Source: an uncultured Psychroserpens sp. (lineage in GTDB: Bacteria; Bacteroidota; Bacteroidia; Flavobacteriales; Flavobacteriaceae). Taken from it: a stretch of 64,000 nucleotides of DNA. The notes beneath the pieces are model-generated. The model did not search any database, had not been told where the DNA came from, and was given only the letters and a program-made list of their open reading frames with translations. This document shows, one piece after another, positions 35,569 to 44,391 of the stretch. The stretch is taken from positions 1 to 64,000 of the forward strand of contig NZ_CANNDQ010000004.1 in NCBI RefSeq assembly GCF_947503375.1, read 5' to 3'. The number at the start of each line of letters is the position of its first letter. The first letter of the stretch is position 1. Position numbers and translations under genes: made by a program.

Positions 35569-35753
35569 CTAGATTTTTTATTGTTAACTATTAATAAGAT
35601 TATGGCATAGCAAATGGCTACTACTTTTAGCAACATACCAATGGTTAAAATTAAACTACCATAAGGCCAATGTTGTATCTTAAATAATGCACCTATTATA
35701 GTAAAGATAAACCCAATTAATAAAATAATTATTGCGGGTATGTAACGCTTCAT
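35565..35753 (-). CDS. Small GldL-like membrane protein
   Basis: 62 residues with two hydrophobic helices (about 5-25 and 33-57). The link between them, GALFKIQHWPYGSLILTIGM, is nearly the signature seen at the start of GldL, the membrane motor protein of gliding and type IX secretion. The long cytoplasmic part of GldL is absent. Such mini-proteins appear repeatedly in flavobacterial genomes; function unknown. Its ATG (35753) overlaps the last base of moxR, so it is likely co-translated with moxR. Its 3' end overlaps the SCO gene by four bases. Confidence 0.75.
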   Translation of the reverse strand: MKRYIPAIIILLIGFIFTIIGALFKIQHWPYGSLILTIGMLLKVVAICYAIILLIVNNKKSS

Positions 35754-36706
35754 TAAAATAAACTTTTTATAATCTGCTTATCGGTGATACCTTCAGCTTC
35801 AGCTTTGTAGTTTTTAATAATTCTATGGCGTAACACGCCTTGAGCAACAGCTTGAACATTCTCAATATCTGGTGAAAATTTTCCATTAATTGCAGCATGA
35901 GTTTTAGCCGCTAAGATCAAGTTTTGAGAGGCTCTTGGGCCTGCTCCCCAATCAATGAACTCTTTGACTAAATCTGTAGCTGTTGAAGCTTTTGGTCTTG
36001 TTTTGGCAACCATACTTACAGCATATTCTATAACATTATCTGCCACAGGAATACGTCGAATTACATTTTGAAAATTAATAATTTCTTCAGCAGTAAATAG
36101 CGCATTCACAGTAGCTTGCACATCGGTAGTTGTAGCTTTAACCACTTGCACTTCTTCATCAAATGAAGGATATTCTAAGTTGATAGCAAACATAAAGCGG
36201 TCTAATTGAGCTTCTGGTAAAGGGTAAGTTCCTTCTTGTTCAATTGGGTTTTGAGTAGCCAATACAAAATAGGGTAAACTTAACTTATAGTGATGACCAG
36301 CAACAGTAACTGCACGTTCTTGCATTGCTTCTAATAAAGCTGCTTGTGTTTTGGGTGGTGTTCTATTGATCTCATCTGCTAGAATAATATTTGCAAAAAT
36401 AGGTCCCTTCAGAAATTTAAACTGTCTATTCTCGTCCAAAATTTCACTTCCTAATATATCACTAGGCATGAGATCTGGTGTAAATTGAATACGCTTAAAA
36501 TCTAAACCCAAAGCTTGCGCTATAGTATTGACCATTAACGTTTTTGCCAAACCAGGAACTCCAATGAGTAATGAGTGACCTCCAGAAAAAACAGAAATTA
36601 AAATTTGATTTACAACCTCATCTTGACCAACAATAACTTTAGCAACTTCGGTTTTTAAGGCTAGATATTTCTTTACAAATTGTTTTATAGCAGCTACATC
36701 AGACAT
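35753..36706 (-). CDS. MoxR-family AAA+ ATPase
   Basis: 317 residues, the standard MoxR length. Walker A GVPGLAKT (49-56), Walker B with ILADEINRTPPKTQAALLEAMQER, sensor ATQNPIEQEGTYPLPEAQLDRF. MoxR ATPases help mature or activate partner proteins, often with a DUF58/VWA protein; no such gene is adjacent here. It follows the SurA/PpiC-like gene after one base, placing it in the periplasmic foldase operon, an order conserved in flavobacteria as far as I recall. Confidence 0.94.
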   Translation of the reverse strand: MSDVAAIKQFVKKYLALKTEVAKVIVGQDEVVNQILISVFSGGHSLLIGVPGLAKTLMVNTIAQALGLDFKRIQFTPDLMPSDILGSEILDENRQFKFLKGPIFANIILADEINRTPPKTQAALLEAMQERAVTVAGHHYKLSLPYFVLATQNPIEQEGTYPLPEAQLDRFMFAINLEYPSFDEEVQVVKATTTDVQATVNALFTAEEIINFQNVIRRIPVADNVIEYAVSMVAKTRPKASTATDLVKEFIDWGAGPRASQNLILAAKTHAAINGKFSPDIENVQAVAQGVLRHRIIKNYKAEAEGITDKQIIKSLF

Positions 36707-36707
36707 A

Positions 36708-38126
36708 TTATTGTTTTTCTTTTTTTAACCAGTTACTAGAAAACTCACAATCTCTGTAATCGCCATTAACTTTTATGTAGGTGTCGTTAATTTTTTCATC
36801 TTGCCATTTAGCAATCTCTCTAATTTGCTTGTCTTGAAGTGCGAGGTTTTTAATCTTTAAATAATCTTTAGCGAAATCTGCCTCGTGCTCATCAGTTCTA
36901 TCGGTAACCGTTATGATCTTATATTTTATATCATTAATTCTATCTTGATCCAGCAACACCAAACTTATCTCATTATCTTTTAGGTCTTGAATTTGCCCAT
37001 ATAGCTCTGGATCCATTTTAGTAAGCTCAAAGCTGTAGTCTTGAGTATACGGATTGATCAATTGTCCTCCATTATTTTTAGTTTCCTTTTCATCACTAAA
37101 CTCTTTAGCTGCTTCGGCAAAGGTTAAGTCACCAGCAACGATACGCTCTCTTACTTTATTTATTTTCTCTTTGGCAGCATTCTTTGCTTCTTCGGTAACT
37201 TTTGGTCGCAATAAAATATGTCTGATCTCATATTCTTGACCTCTAATTTTTTCTAAAAGAATGATATGATACCCAAAATCGGTTTCAAAGGGATCTGAAA
37301 TCTCTCCTTCCTGCAACGAAAATGCGACATCTCTAAATTCTTTAACCATTCGAGGGCGCTTTTTATTTAAAACATACTTACCACCATCTTTACGTGAAGG
37401 AATATCATCTGAATAAAATACGGCTTTTGTGGTGAAACTTGCTCCGTTTTCAATTACATCTGCTTTAAACTCTTTAAGTTTATTAATCACCCGTTGCTTT
37501 TCGGCTTCAGATATTTCAGGAATCACAACAATTTGAGCTACTTTTAACTCAGTACCAAACTCTGGTCGTTCATCTTTAGGTATGCTATTGAAATATTCTC
37601 TTACTTCTTCTGGTGTTACTTCTAACTCAGAAACTATTTTACGTTGCATTTCAGCAGCTAATCTTGCATTTTTATTTATTTCAAACATCTCTTCCCTTAG
37701 GCTAGCTTCACTATCTTTATTGTAAAACTCTAAGAGTTCGGTCATTGTTCCTCCCTTGGTTTCTAGAAAAGTGCTAATTTGTTGTTCTATAGAAGATCGT
37801 ATTTCCAGTTCATTAATATTTATACTGTCTTGAATGGCGTGGTGAGCATATAATTTATCTTCTAACAATTTACCAAACAATTGACAGCGAGTAATGTCTT
37901 TTGTAGATACTCCTCTGGCTTGCAACTGAATAAATTCTTTATCAATATCAGAGTCTAGTACTACAAAGTCACCAACTACAGCAGTAACACCATCTACTTT
38001 AAGTCGGTCATTATCATTTAAGCTATCACTTTTAACTTTAGATTCTACTACTTCATCTTCTATAATTTCTTGAGCACTGAGTGCATTTACACAGAAAAGT
38101 GTAATTATAATTAATGCAAATCGCAT
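36708..38126 (-). CDS. SurA-like periplasmic peptidyl-prolyl isomerase
   Basis: 472 residues from the preferred ATG at 38126, which gives a clean signal peptide (MRFALIIITLFCVNALSAQ); the ATG at 38165 adds 13 basic and polar residues and overlaps the upstream gene. N-terminal SurA chaperone region (about 35-170), then two parvulin (PpiC-type) domains: one around FGTELKVAQIVVIPEISEAEK with GGKYVLNKKRPRMVKEF, the second around YEIRHILLRPKVTEEAK with NNGGQLINPYT. Predicted to fold outer membrane proteins. Third of three related genes in a row, followed at once by moxR. Confidence 0.9.
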   Translation of the reverse strand: MRFALIIITLFCVNALSAQEIIEDEVVESKVKSDSLNDNDRLKVDGVTAVVGDFVVLDSDIDKEFIQLQARGVSTKDITRCQLFGKLLEDKLYAHHAIQDSININELEIRSSIEQQISTFLETKGGTMTELLEFYNKDSEASLREEMFEINKNARLAAEMQRKIVSELEVTPEEVREYFNSIPKDERPEFGTELKVAQIVVIPEISEAEKQRVINKLKEFKADVIENGASFTTKAVFYSDDIPSRKDGGKYVLNKKRPRMVKEFRDVAFSLQEGEISDPFETDFGYHIILLEKIRGQEYEIRHILLRPKVTEEAKNAAKEKINKVRERIVAGDLTFAEAAKEFSDEKETKNNGGQLINPYTQDYSFELTKMDPELYGQIQDLKDNEISLVLLDQDRINDIKYKIITVTDRTDEHEADFAKDYLKIKNLALQDKQIREIAKWQDEKINDTYIKVNGDYRDCEFSSNWLKKEKQ

Positions 38127-38127
38127 A

Positions 38128-38982
38128 TTATTTATAAATTTCAAATTGTTTATTTTTAATCGCATCTTTTGTAATATCCTTTTCTAACTTCTTGATAAGT
38201 TCTAATTTTCTTTTATTTATTACAATTTGTTTAATTGTGGGTCTAACATACTCTAGAGGTGCAATATTGTTTTGATAAAGCACGTCTTTTACATGCATCA
38301 AATATAGGTCTAATGAATCTTTGAGCTGTATAAAATTAGATTTTTTTAACAGTTCTTTTTTGTTTTCTGAATTGACTACTGGAATTTTGCTCGAAATCTG
38401 TGAAACCTTTACCCAAATGGAATCATTAAGCGCATAAGACTTAAATTGTACTGAGATAGAATCTAAATATGTTTTATCATCATCATCAAAACGTTTGAAA
38501 CGTTTCATTATCTCATCTTTATTGATGGCGTTATCTAAAATACTGATGTAGCGAAATCTTACCAGTTCTTCATTAAGCTTGAAGGTTTCTTTATTAGCTT
38601 CATATACCTTTTCTGCTTCTTCATTAATGATAACTGTATCTATGCTTTTATTTACTAATGCCTCAAGATATGCTTTGGTGTAGAGGTCTTTCTTATATTG
38701 ATCTACCAGTTTATTGAAGTCTTCTTGTTTTTCTTCAGATAGGTTTCGCTCTGCGCCATCGATGAGTAATAATTGTGTAGCCCATCGTGTTATAAACGCA
38801 TCAACTACAAAGGTACTGTCATCTTTTGATGTGCCCTCAACAACTAGGTCTTTTACATCTTCTTGATACAAATAAGATTCATTAACTCTTGCAATAGGAA
38901 TCCTATCATCTGATTTTTTAAAAAAATCACATGAGTAAAAGCAAAATAAAATAAATACTAATATGCGATATTTATAAAACAA
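38128..38982 (-). CDS. SurA-N-like lipoprotein without a visible isomerase domain
   Basis: 284-residue lipoprotein: signal MFYKYRILVFILFCFYSCDFF with Cys18. The N-terminal helical part (RIPIARVNESYLYQEDVKDL) resembles the start of the SurA/PpiC chaperone fold, and the protein is mostly charged helix. I see no parvulin motif such as the HILL or GGxL segments found in its neighbours, so it probably acts as a chaperone or adaptor. It fits exactly between the two PpiC genes with near-zero spacing. Confidence 0.8.
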   Translation of the reverse strand: MFYKYRILVFILFCFYSCDFFKKSDDRIPIARVNESYLYQEDVKDLVVEGTSKDDSTFVVDAFITRWATQLLLIDGAERNLSEEKQEDFNKLVDQYKKDLYTKAYLEALVNKSIDTVIINEEAEKVYEANKETFKLNEELVRFRYISILDNAINKDEIMKRFKRFDDDDKTYLDSISVQFKSYALNDSIWVKVSQISSKIPVVNSENKKELLKKSNFIQLKDSLDLYLMHVKDVLYQNNIAPLEYVRPTIKQIVINKRKLELIKKLEKDITKDAIKNKQFEIYK

Positions 38983-40923
38983 TTAATTTAATATTTGAGA
39001 TTTGACCTTCTTAAGAACTTCGGTATTTATTTTTACATCATAGCGTTCATTAAGGGTAGTAATCCATTGGTTTTCAATTTGGTTTTGATAGTCACTAATA
39101 ACTTTACCTTTAGATTCTTCTAAAGTTTTCAAACGTTCAGGTATAATTTTATTAACCTTTATTGCGTGATAGGCTTCATTATGAACATAGACTCCTGAAA
39201 CACCTTCCTTTAATTCAAAATCTTTTGGTAACGCTTGATGATCTGTTTCTAAAACACCCTTGGTTGAGATGATATTCTGAGCGCCATCAGTATTCAATTT
39301 AGATTCGATATCTTCAACAGATGCTCCTTTTTGCAAAGCATCATAAGCTTTTTTAGCATTTTTCTTACTAGCCGAAGACATAATAATAACATCTACCCTA
39401 TCTTTCCAGACATAGTTGTCTTTATTCGCTTCATAAAATTGTATTAAACCCAAAGAATCTTTTGATGCTGCATTCCAAATTTGATTTTCCATAAGGTCAA
39501 ACAATAATAAACCATCTCTATATTCTTTAAGTACATGAGCAAACTCTTGGTTTTCAAATTCAAGATTGTCTTTTTGATATTGAATAAGTTTAGTTTCTAA
39601 AAACGAATCGTATTCTTTCTGTATAAGTGCTTTTGCATCTAACTTCTTATTGATATAATTTCGTTGACTTGAAAATAAATGCTTAGCAAACTCTTGATAT
39701 GTAATAGTTTGGTTTTCAATCTTTAGAAATGTTTGCTCTTTGTCAAGGTCTTGAGGCAAAGCCCATGACCTTTTGAAAAAATTGTCGTTTATCAAGCTTT
39801 CAAAATAAGATAGTGCTTCTTTATTATTGGTTAATATGTATTTTGCCTTTAGCTGTTTTGCTAATACAGAGTTGATCAATTTTGAACGTGAATCCCTTTT
39901 CACTTTGTTCTCAAACAAAGCTTTCACTTCAACGTATGGCTGCATTTCTTTTTTCTGTATAAATTTGATGATATGCCAACCGTAATCTGTTTTGAAGGGT
40001 TTAGATATCTCATTTTTTTCGTTTAAACTAAAAGCGACATCTTCAAACTCTTGTGAACTGAGCTGCCCACCGGTAAACGAAGATAATCTTCCGCCTTTGC
40101 TAGAAGAGCTTTTATCATCTGAAAACTGCTTGGCTAACGATTCAAAATTTTCTCCTTGTTGTAACTTTTTATAGATTTCATTGATTCGTGTCTCTGGATT
40201 AAGTGCAGTGTCATTTTGTTTGTTAGATATCATAATATGAGAAACCGTTACTTCGCCAAGAGAAGGACGTCTGTCAAGCACTTTCACTATATGAAACCCA
40301 AAACGCGTTCGAAATGGCATTGAAACCTCACCAACAGTGGTATTGTATGCTGCGTTCTCAAAAGGATATACCATTTTAAAAGCTGAAAAATACCCTAAAT
40401 CCTCAGCATAAATGGTTTTCCCATCATGAACTTCTTTTTGTACTGCTTCAAACCCTTGCTTCTTAATTTGCTCTCGCAACTTAAGAAGTCTGTTGTAAAC
40501 TTCTGTAGTATCTTTTTCATTGACATCAAGTCTGATTAAAATGTGTGACGCTTTTATATCTTCAGTTGAACGATCATAAGCTTCTTTGACTAAAGCTTCT
40601 GTCACCTTATTATCAGACATGAAGTTTTTGGTAAGCTGAGATTTGTAATTTGAAAACTCTCTGACATATTTAGGTGCCTTATCAAGCTCTAAACGTTTAG
40701 CTTCTTTGACTTTGAGTTGGTAATTGACAAAAAGTTTTAGGTAGGCATCAATATCTTTCTGAGATTCATCTTTAACAAGGTCTAAATTTTTATTATAAAC
40801 TCTTATGAATTCTGATGCCAAAACTGGTTCTTCATCTACAGTGAATAAAACATCTTTTTCATCCACTTGTGCAAATAGACTGACAGACAAACAAAGAAAA
40901 ACAGTACTTATAATTTGTTTCAT
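38983..40923 (-). CDS. PpiC-type peptidyl-prolyl isomerase, large periplasmic chaperone
   Basis: 646 residues from the ATG at 40923, giving the signal peptide MKQIISTVFLCLSVSLFAQ; an upstream in-frame start would hide it. Two parvulin domains are clear: one with IKASHILIRLD and EDLGYFSAFKMVYPFENAAY, another with VTVSHIMISNKQND and SKGGRLSSFTGGQLSSQEFEDVAFSL. The C-terminal 250 residues are helical with a further degenerate repeat. First gene of the ppiC-lipoprotein-surA-moxR run, preceded by a good promoter. Probable role: outer membrane protein folding in the periplasm. Confidence 0.92.
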   Translation of the reverse strand: MKQIISTVFLCLSVSLFAQVDEKDVLFTVDEEPVLASEFIRVYNKNLDLVKDESQKDIDAYLKLFVNYQLKVKEAKRLELDKAPKYVREFSNYKSQLTKNFMSDNKVTEALVKEAYDRSTEDIKASHILIRLDVNEKDTTEVYNRLLKLREQIKKQGFEAVQKEVHDGKTIYAEDLGYFSAFKMVYPFENAAYNTTVGEVSMPFRTRFGFHIVKVLDRRPSLGEVTVSHIMISNKQNDTALNPETRINEIYKKLQQGENFESLAKQFSDDKSSSSKGGRLSSFTGGQLSSQEFEDVAFSLNEKNEISKPFKTDYGWHIIKFIQKKEMQPYVEVKALFENKVKRDSRSKLINSVLAKQLKAKYILTNNKEALSYFESLINDNFFKRSWALPQDLDKEQTFLKIENQTITYQEFAKHLFSSQRNYINKKLDAKALIQKEYDSFLETKLIQYQKDNLEFENQEFAHVLKEYRDGLLLFDLMENQIWNAASKDSLGLIQFYEANKDNYVWKDRVDVIIMSSASKKNAKKAYDALQKGASVEDIESKLNTDGAQNIISTKGVLETDHQALPKDFELKEGVSGVYVHNEAYHAIKVNKIIPERLKTLEESKGKVISDYQNQIENQWITTLNERYDVKINTEVLKKVKSQILN

Positions 40924-40965
40924 TTTTTTATTCTTAAAAATTAAAATGATTACATATGATTTGAG

Positions 40966-40996
40966 CAAAAATAATACAATTAAGATATTAAACAAG
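40966..40996 (-). promoter_or_regulatory. Predicted promoter of the periplasmic foldase operon
   Basis: On the minus strand CTTG (40996-40993) and TATTTTTG (40973-40966) are separated by exactly 19 bases. Transcription would start about 35-40 bases before the ATG at 40923. Confidence 0.6.
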
Positions 40997-41300
40997 CTGC
41001 TTTTTCTAAACGTTAACAGGGTGGTTTTAGTATTTAACTATTTGGTTGATATTATAATGAGTTTTTACGCTTCAATAAAAGTTTTCAACATAAAATAGTA
41101 TTGTTAATTCTATAGCTTAACAAAAATCAATTCTGTATATTGATTTATAGCTTAAACAGTTACTAAAATTATAGAATCCAGATTACAATAAACCGAATTT
41201 ATATACCTGTTAACTAAAATGAGAAGCAAAGTGCTCTATCGTTATTTTGTTTTAAAAAAAAGACTTTATATTTAGTCCAGCAAAAAATAAATCCCTAAAA
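40997..41300. other. Non-coding gap with a small nested repeat
   Basis: No convincing gene lies in this roughly 300-base AT-rich divergent gap; short open frames here have no family features. TATAGCTTAA occurs at 41111-41120 and 41146-41155, and between them AAATCAAT (41124-41131) faces ATTGATTT (41139-41146) as an inverted repeat. The promoter of the following SRPBCC gene should lie near 41250-41280 but is not a clear match. Confidence 0.5.
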
Positions 41301-41756
41301 ATGCTTTATACTAACGAAATAATAGTAGAAGTCCCCATTGATGTGTTTATTAATAAAATGAATAACATCGAAAACATGAAACACTGGCAACGCGGTTTAC
41401 AATCAACAGAGCATATTTCTGGCGTTCCAGGTGAGCTTGGATCAAAAATAAAACTCACCTACAAATTTGGAAAGCGTCAAATGGAAATCATTGAGACCAT
41501 TACACATCAAAATTTTCCTCATGAATTTCATGCCACCTACAACACTAAAGGTATGACTAACATACAAGAGAACGCCTTTACAACTACTAATGATGGTTAC
41601 ACCAAATGGGTTTCTAAAAGCGAGTTTATACCTTTGAGCTTTATGATGAGAGCTATGCTCTTTTTTATGCCCAATGCCTTTAAAAAGCAATCCTTAAAAT
41701 ACATGCAAGATTTCAAAAAATTTGCTGAAACTGGAAGTTCAGTTGCTCATGCGTAA
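41301..41756 (+). CDS. SRPBCC (START-like) family protein
   Basis: 151 residues with the pattern of the SRPBCC/polyketide cyclase fold: N-terminal strand EIIVEVPIDVFINKMNNIENMKHWQRGL, a central sheet (GSKIKLTYKFGKRQMEIIETI), and a C-terminal helix (MPNAFKKQSLKYMQDFKKFAE). Such proteins bind small hydrophobic ligands in a cavity. Cytoplasmic, no signal peptide. It overlaps the next small gene by eight bases, so the two are probably translated together. Ligand unknown. Confidence 0.82.
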   Translation: MLYTNEIIVEVPIDVFINKMNNIENMKHWQRGLQSTEHISGVPGELGSKIKLTYKFGKRQMEIIETITHQNFPHEFHATYNTKGMTNIQENAFTTTNDGYTKWVSKSEFIPLSFMMRAMLFFMPNAFKKQSLKYMQDFKKFAETGSSVAHA

Positions 41757-41985
41757 ACTAAAACTCATTTGGGATTTTCGTGGCCCTGTGGCACTAAAAA
41801 CTGCTGAACACCATAACATTCATTTAAAAGAGTATATTGCTATTAATAAGCTCAACATTACGATTACTGGTTTTAGCGCTTTGAGTGATATGCATGCCAT
41901 TGCATTTATGGTTGTTGACGAAAAAGACATGAAACCCATAAGAGATACGTTAAAGCCTCATCGCGGACAACTGTATGAAGATTAA
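41749..41985 (+). CDS. Conserved hypothetical small protein
   Basis: 78 residues from the ATG at 41749, which overlaps the SRPBCC stop codon region; this start gives MRKLKLIWDFRGPVALKTAEHH. The short alpha/beta sequence (KTAEHHNIHLKEYI, AIAFMVVDEKDMKPIRDTL) suggests a ferredoxin-like fold, but I do not recognise a named family. Translational coupling suggests it works with the SRPBCC protein. Confidence 0.7.
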   Translation: MRKLKLIWDFRGPVALKTAEHHNIHLKEYIAINKLNITITGFSALSDMHAIAFMVVDEKDMKPIRDTLKPHRGQLYED

Positions 41986-42005
41986 ATACGATAAAACATA
42001 ACTAA

Positions 42006-43877
42006 ATGAACATCACAAAGAAAATCACGACTATTACCTCATGCGCTATACTACTTTTTTGTAGTTGTGAAACTGAAAAAAAAGAACAGACCATTACATC
42101 AACCTACGTTAAAGAATCTCATTCTTATGCTCAACCTAACGCATCAGTAATCAAGCATTTAAGTTTAGATATTGATGTTGATTTTGATACTGAAACCATT
42201 AGTGGAAAAGCCACATATAACATTGATAACAATAGTGCTAATGAATTAATACTAGATACTAAGTTTTTAGAAATCGATTCGGTTAAAGCTAACGGAAAAA
42301 CAACACAATTTTCATTAGGAGATTTTGATAAGCAATTGGGAAGTCCTTTAAAAATAGTGATCAAAGAAAATACTAAAACCGTAACCGTATATTATAATAC
42401 TACAGACAAAACTGAAGCACTTCAATGGTTAAACCCACAACAAACATTAGATAAAACCCATCCGTTTTTATTTACCCAAGGTCAAGCAATTTTAACACGA
42501 ACATGGATTCCTATTCAAGATAGTCCACAGATACGCATTACCTATGATGCTAAGGTAAAAGTTCCTAAAGAACTCATGGCAGTTATGAGTGCCGAAAACC
42601 CAAAAGAAAAAACTGCAGATGGTAATTATACATTTACGATGAAACAGCCTATCTCTCCTTATTTAATGGCTTTAGCTGTTGGAGACATTGCTTATAAAGC
42701 GGTTAGTGAACGTACAGGAGTTTATGCCGAAAAATCAATGCTTGATAAGGCTCATGCTGAATTTTCCGATATGGAAAATATGGTAGCTGCTGCTGAGAAC
42801 CTTTATGGCGATTACGATTGGGAACAATTTGATGTTATTGTATTACCACCAAGTTTTCCGTTTGGAGGTATGGAAAACCCTAGGCTTACTTTCGCAACAC
42901 CAACAATTATTGCAGGAGATAAGAGCCTAACTTCATTAATTGCACATGAATTAGCACATTCTTGGTCAGGCAATTTAGTAACCAATGCCACCTGGAACGA
43001 TTTTTGGCTAAACGAAGGATTTACAGTTTATTTTGAAATACGAATCATGGAAGCGCTTTACGGAAAAGAGAGAGCCAATATGATCGCTTTGATTAGCAGA
43101 CAAGATCTAGAAGAAGAAATTGAAAGTTTTGAAGACAATCCTGAAGCTACACATTTAAAACTTGATCTTAAAGGAAAAAACCCAGATGACGGCATGAACA
43201 GTATTGCTTATGACAAAGGCTATTTGTTCTTACGCACCTTAGAAGAAACTGTTGGTCGTTCTACATTTGATGTCTTCCTAAAAGATTATTTTAAAACCCA
43301 TGCCTTTTCAACAATAACAACCGAACAATTCATCACATACTTAAACAAAAATCTATTAGAACCCAACAATATTAAATTCAATACTGAAGATTGGATATAC
43401 CAACCTAGGATACCAAGTAACCAAGCCATCATCACTTCTGATAAGTTTGAGAATACCGAAAACGCATTACAGGAATTTCTAAGTAATGATACTATTAATG
43501 TTTCATTAACAGAAGGCTGGACGACACTTGAATGGGTGCACTTCATTAGGAATTTCCCTGAAACCATAACTACTAAAGATCTAGCACGACTAGACAATGC
43601 TTTCAATTTGACAAATACTACTAATTCGCATATAGCTATGGTATGGTTTGAACAAACCATCAATCATGATTATCATGGTAATCATGTAGACCAAAAGATT
43701 GAAGAATTCTTGATTCGAGTAGGTAGGCGTTGGTATGTTTCGACATTGTTCAGAGCTTTCAAAAACAATGATAAGATTAAAGAAGCTTTAGAAATTTACA
43801 AAAAAGCACGACCTAACTACCATTCTGTTACAGCAAATACAATAGATGATCTATTAAACTATAAAAGTATCGAATAG
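42006..43877 (+). CDS. M1 family metallo-aminopeptidase (exported lipoprotein)
   Basis: 623 residues with an N-terminal lipoprotein signal (ILLFCSCETEK). M1 zinc peptidase: substrate-binding GGMENPRLTFATP, zinc site HELAH (H314, E315, H318) and the third ligand E337 in WLNEGFTVYFE. It has a beta-sandwich N-terminal domain (about 40-210) and a helical C-terminal part related to leukotriene A4 hydrolase (WIYQPRIPSNQ segment). Likely trims peptides in the periplasm or at the cell surface. It is followed at 16 bases by an NTF2-like lipoprotein gene. Confidence 0.94.
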   Translation: MNITKKITTITSCAILLFCSCETEKKEQTITSTYVKESHSYAQPNASVIKHLSLDIDVDFDTETISGKATYNIDNNSANELILDTKFLEIDSVKANGKTTQFSLGDFDKQLGSPLKIVIKENTKTVTVYYNTTDKTEALQWLNPQQTLDKTHPFLFTQGQAILTRTWIPIQDSPQIRITYDAKVKVPKELMAVMSAENPKEKTADGNYTFTMKQPISPYLMALAVGDIAYKAVSERTGVYAEKSMLDKAHAEFSDMENMVAAAENLYGDYDWEQFDVIVLPPSFPFGGMENPRLTFATPTIIAGDKSLTSLIAHELAHSWSGNLVTNATWNDFWLNEGFTVYFEIRIMEALYGKERANMIALISRQDLEEEIESFEDNPEATHLKLDLKGKNPDDGMNSIAYDKGYLFLRTLEETVGRSTFDVFLKDYFKTHAFSTITTEQFITYLNKNLLEPNNIKFNTEDWIYQPRIPSNQAIITSDKFENTENALQEFLSNDTINVSLTEGWTTLEWVHFIRNFPETITTKDLARLDNAFNLTNTTNSHIAMVWFEQTINHDYHGNHVDQKIEEFLIRVGRRWYVSTLFRAFKNNDKIKEALEIYKKARPNYHSVTANTIDDLLNYKSIE

Positions 43878-43893
43878 AACTAAAAACTAGACT

Positions 43894-44376
43894 ATGACCA
43901 AAAATATCGCATTGCTTTTCGTTTTAGTTATTGCTTCACTTTTATTTTTCAATTGTAATAACAAAAGCCACCTACTAACAAATGATGACATCGAGTCTAT
44001 TAAAAAAACAAGAAAAAATTTTGAATTTGCCTGGTTAGAAAACAACACTATTGGAGTTATTGAAACCTTAACAGAAGATGCTATTCTTATGCCGCATCAT
44101 GGAGATCAGCCTATTATTGGAGCCACAGCAATAGAAGCATTTTGGTTTCCAAAGAATTCAGCGCCTTCAAAAGTTACAGTGTTTACATCAACCATAGACG
44201 ACATTAATGGGTCTGGAAATTTGGCTTATATTCATGGAAGGTTCAAATTAGCTTTTGAATATGAACAAAAGACCTATTCAAACGAAGGGAATTATTTGAA
44301 TGTCTTGGTTAAAGATCAAGGGGTTTGGAAATTGTCTAAACTCATTTGGAATGATCCAACACCTAATGTTCAATGA
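43894..44376 (+). CDS. SnoaL/NTF2-like (DUF4440-type) lipoprotein
   Basis: 160 residues with a probable lipoprotein signal (MTKNIALLFVLVIASLLFFNCNN). The rest is a compact alpha+beta cone of the NTF2/SnoaL type: helix DIESIKKTRKNFEFAWLENN, EDAILMPHHGDQPIIGATAIEAFW, then strands ending GVWKLSKLIWNDPTP. This fold serves both enzymes and binding proteins, so function cannot be inferred. It lies 16 bases after the M1 peptidase gene and 15 before the GNAT gene. Confidence 0.83.
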   Translation: MTKNIALLFVLVIASLLFFNCNNKSHLLTNDDIESIKKTRKNFEFAWLENNTIGVIETLTEDAILMPHHGDQPIIGATAIEAFWFPKNSAPSKVTVFTSTIDDINGSGNLAYIHGRFKLAFEYEQKTYSNEGNYLNVLVKDQGVWKLSKLIWNDPTPNVQ

Positions 44377-44391
44377 AATAAGTATCAACCA

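Noticed and set aside
40805..41098. 97-codon frame spanning the foldase promoter
   Set aside because: It begins antisense inside the large PpiC gene, runs through its promoter and encodes a low-complexity hydrophobic sequence without family features.
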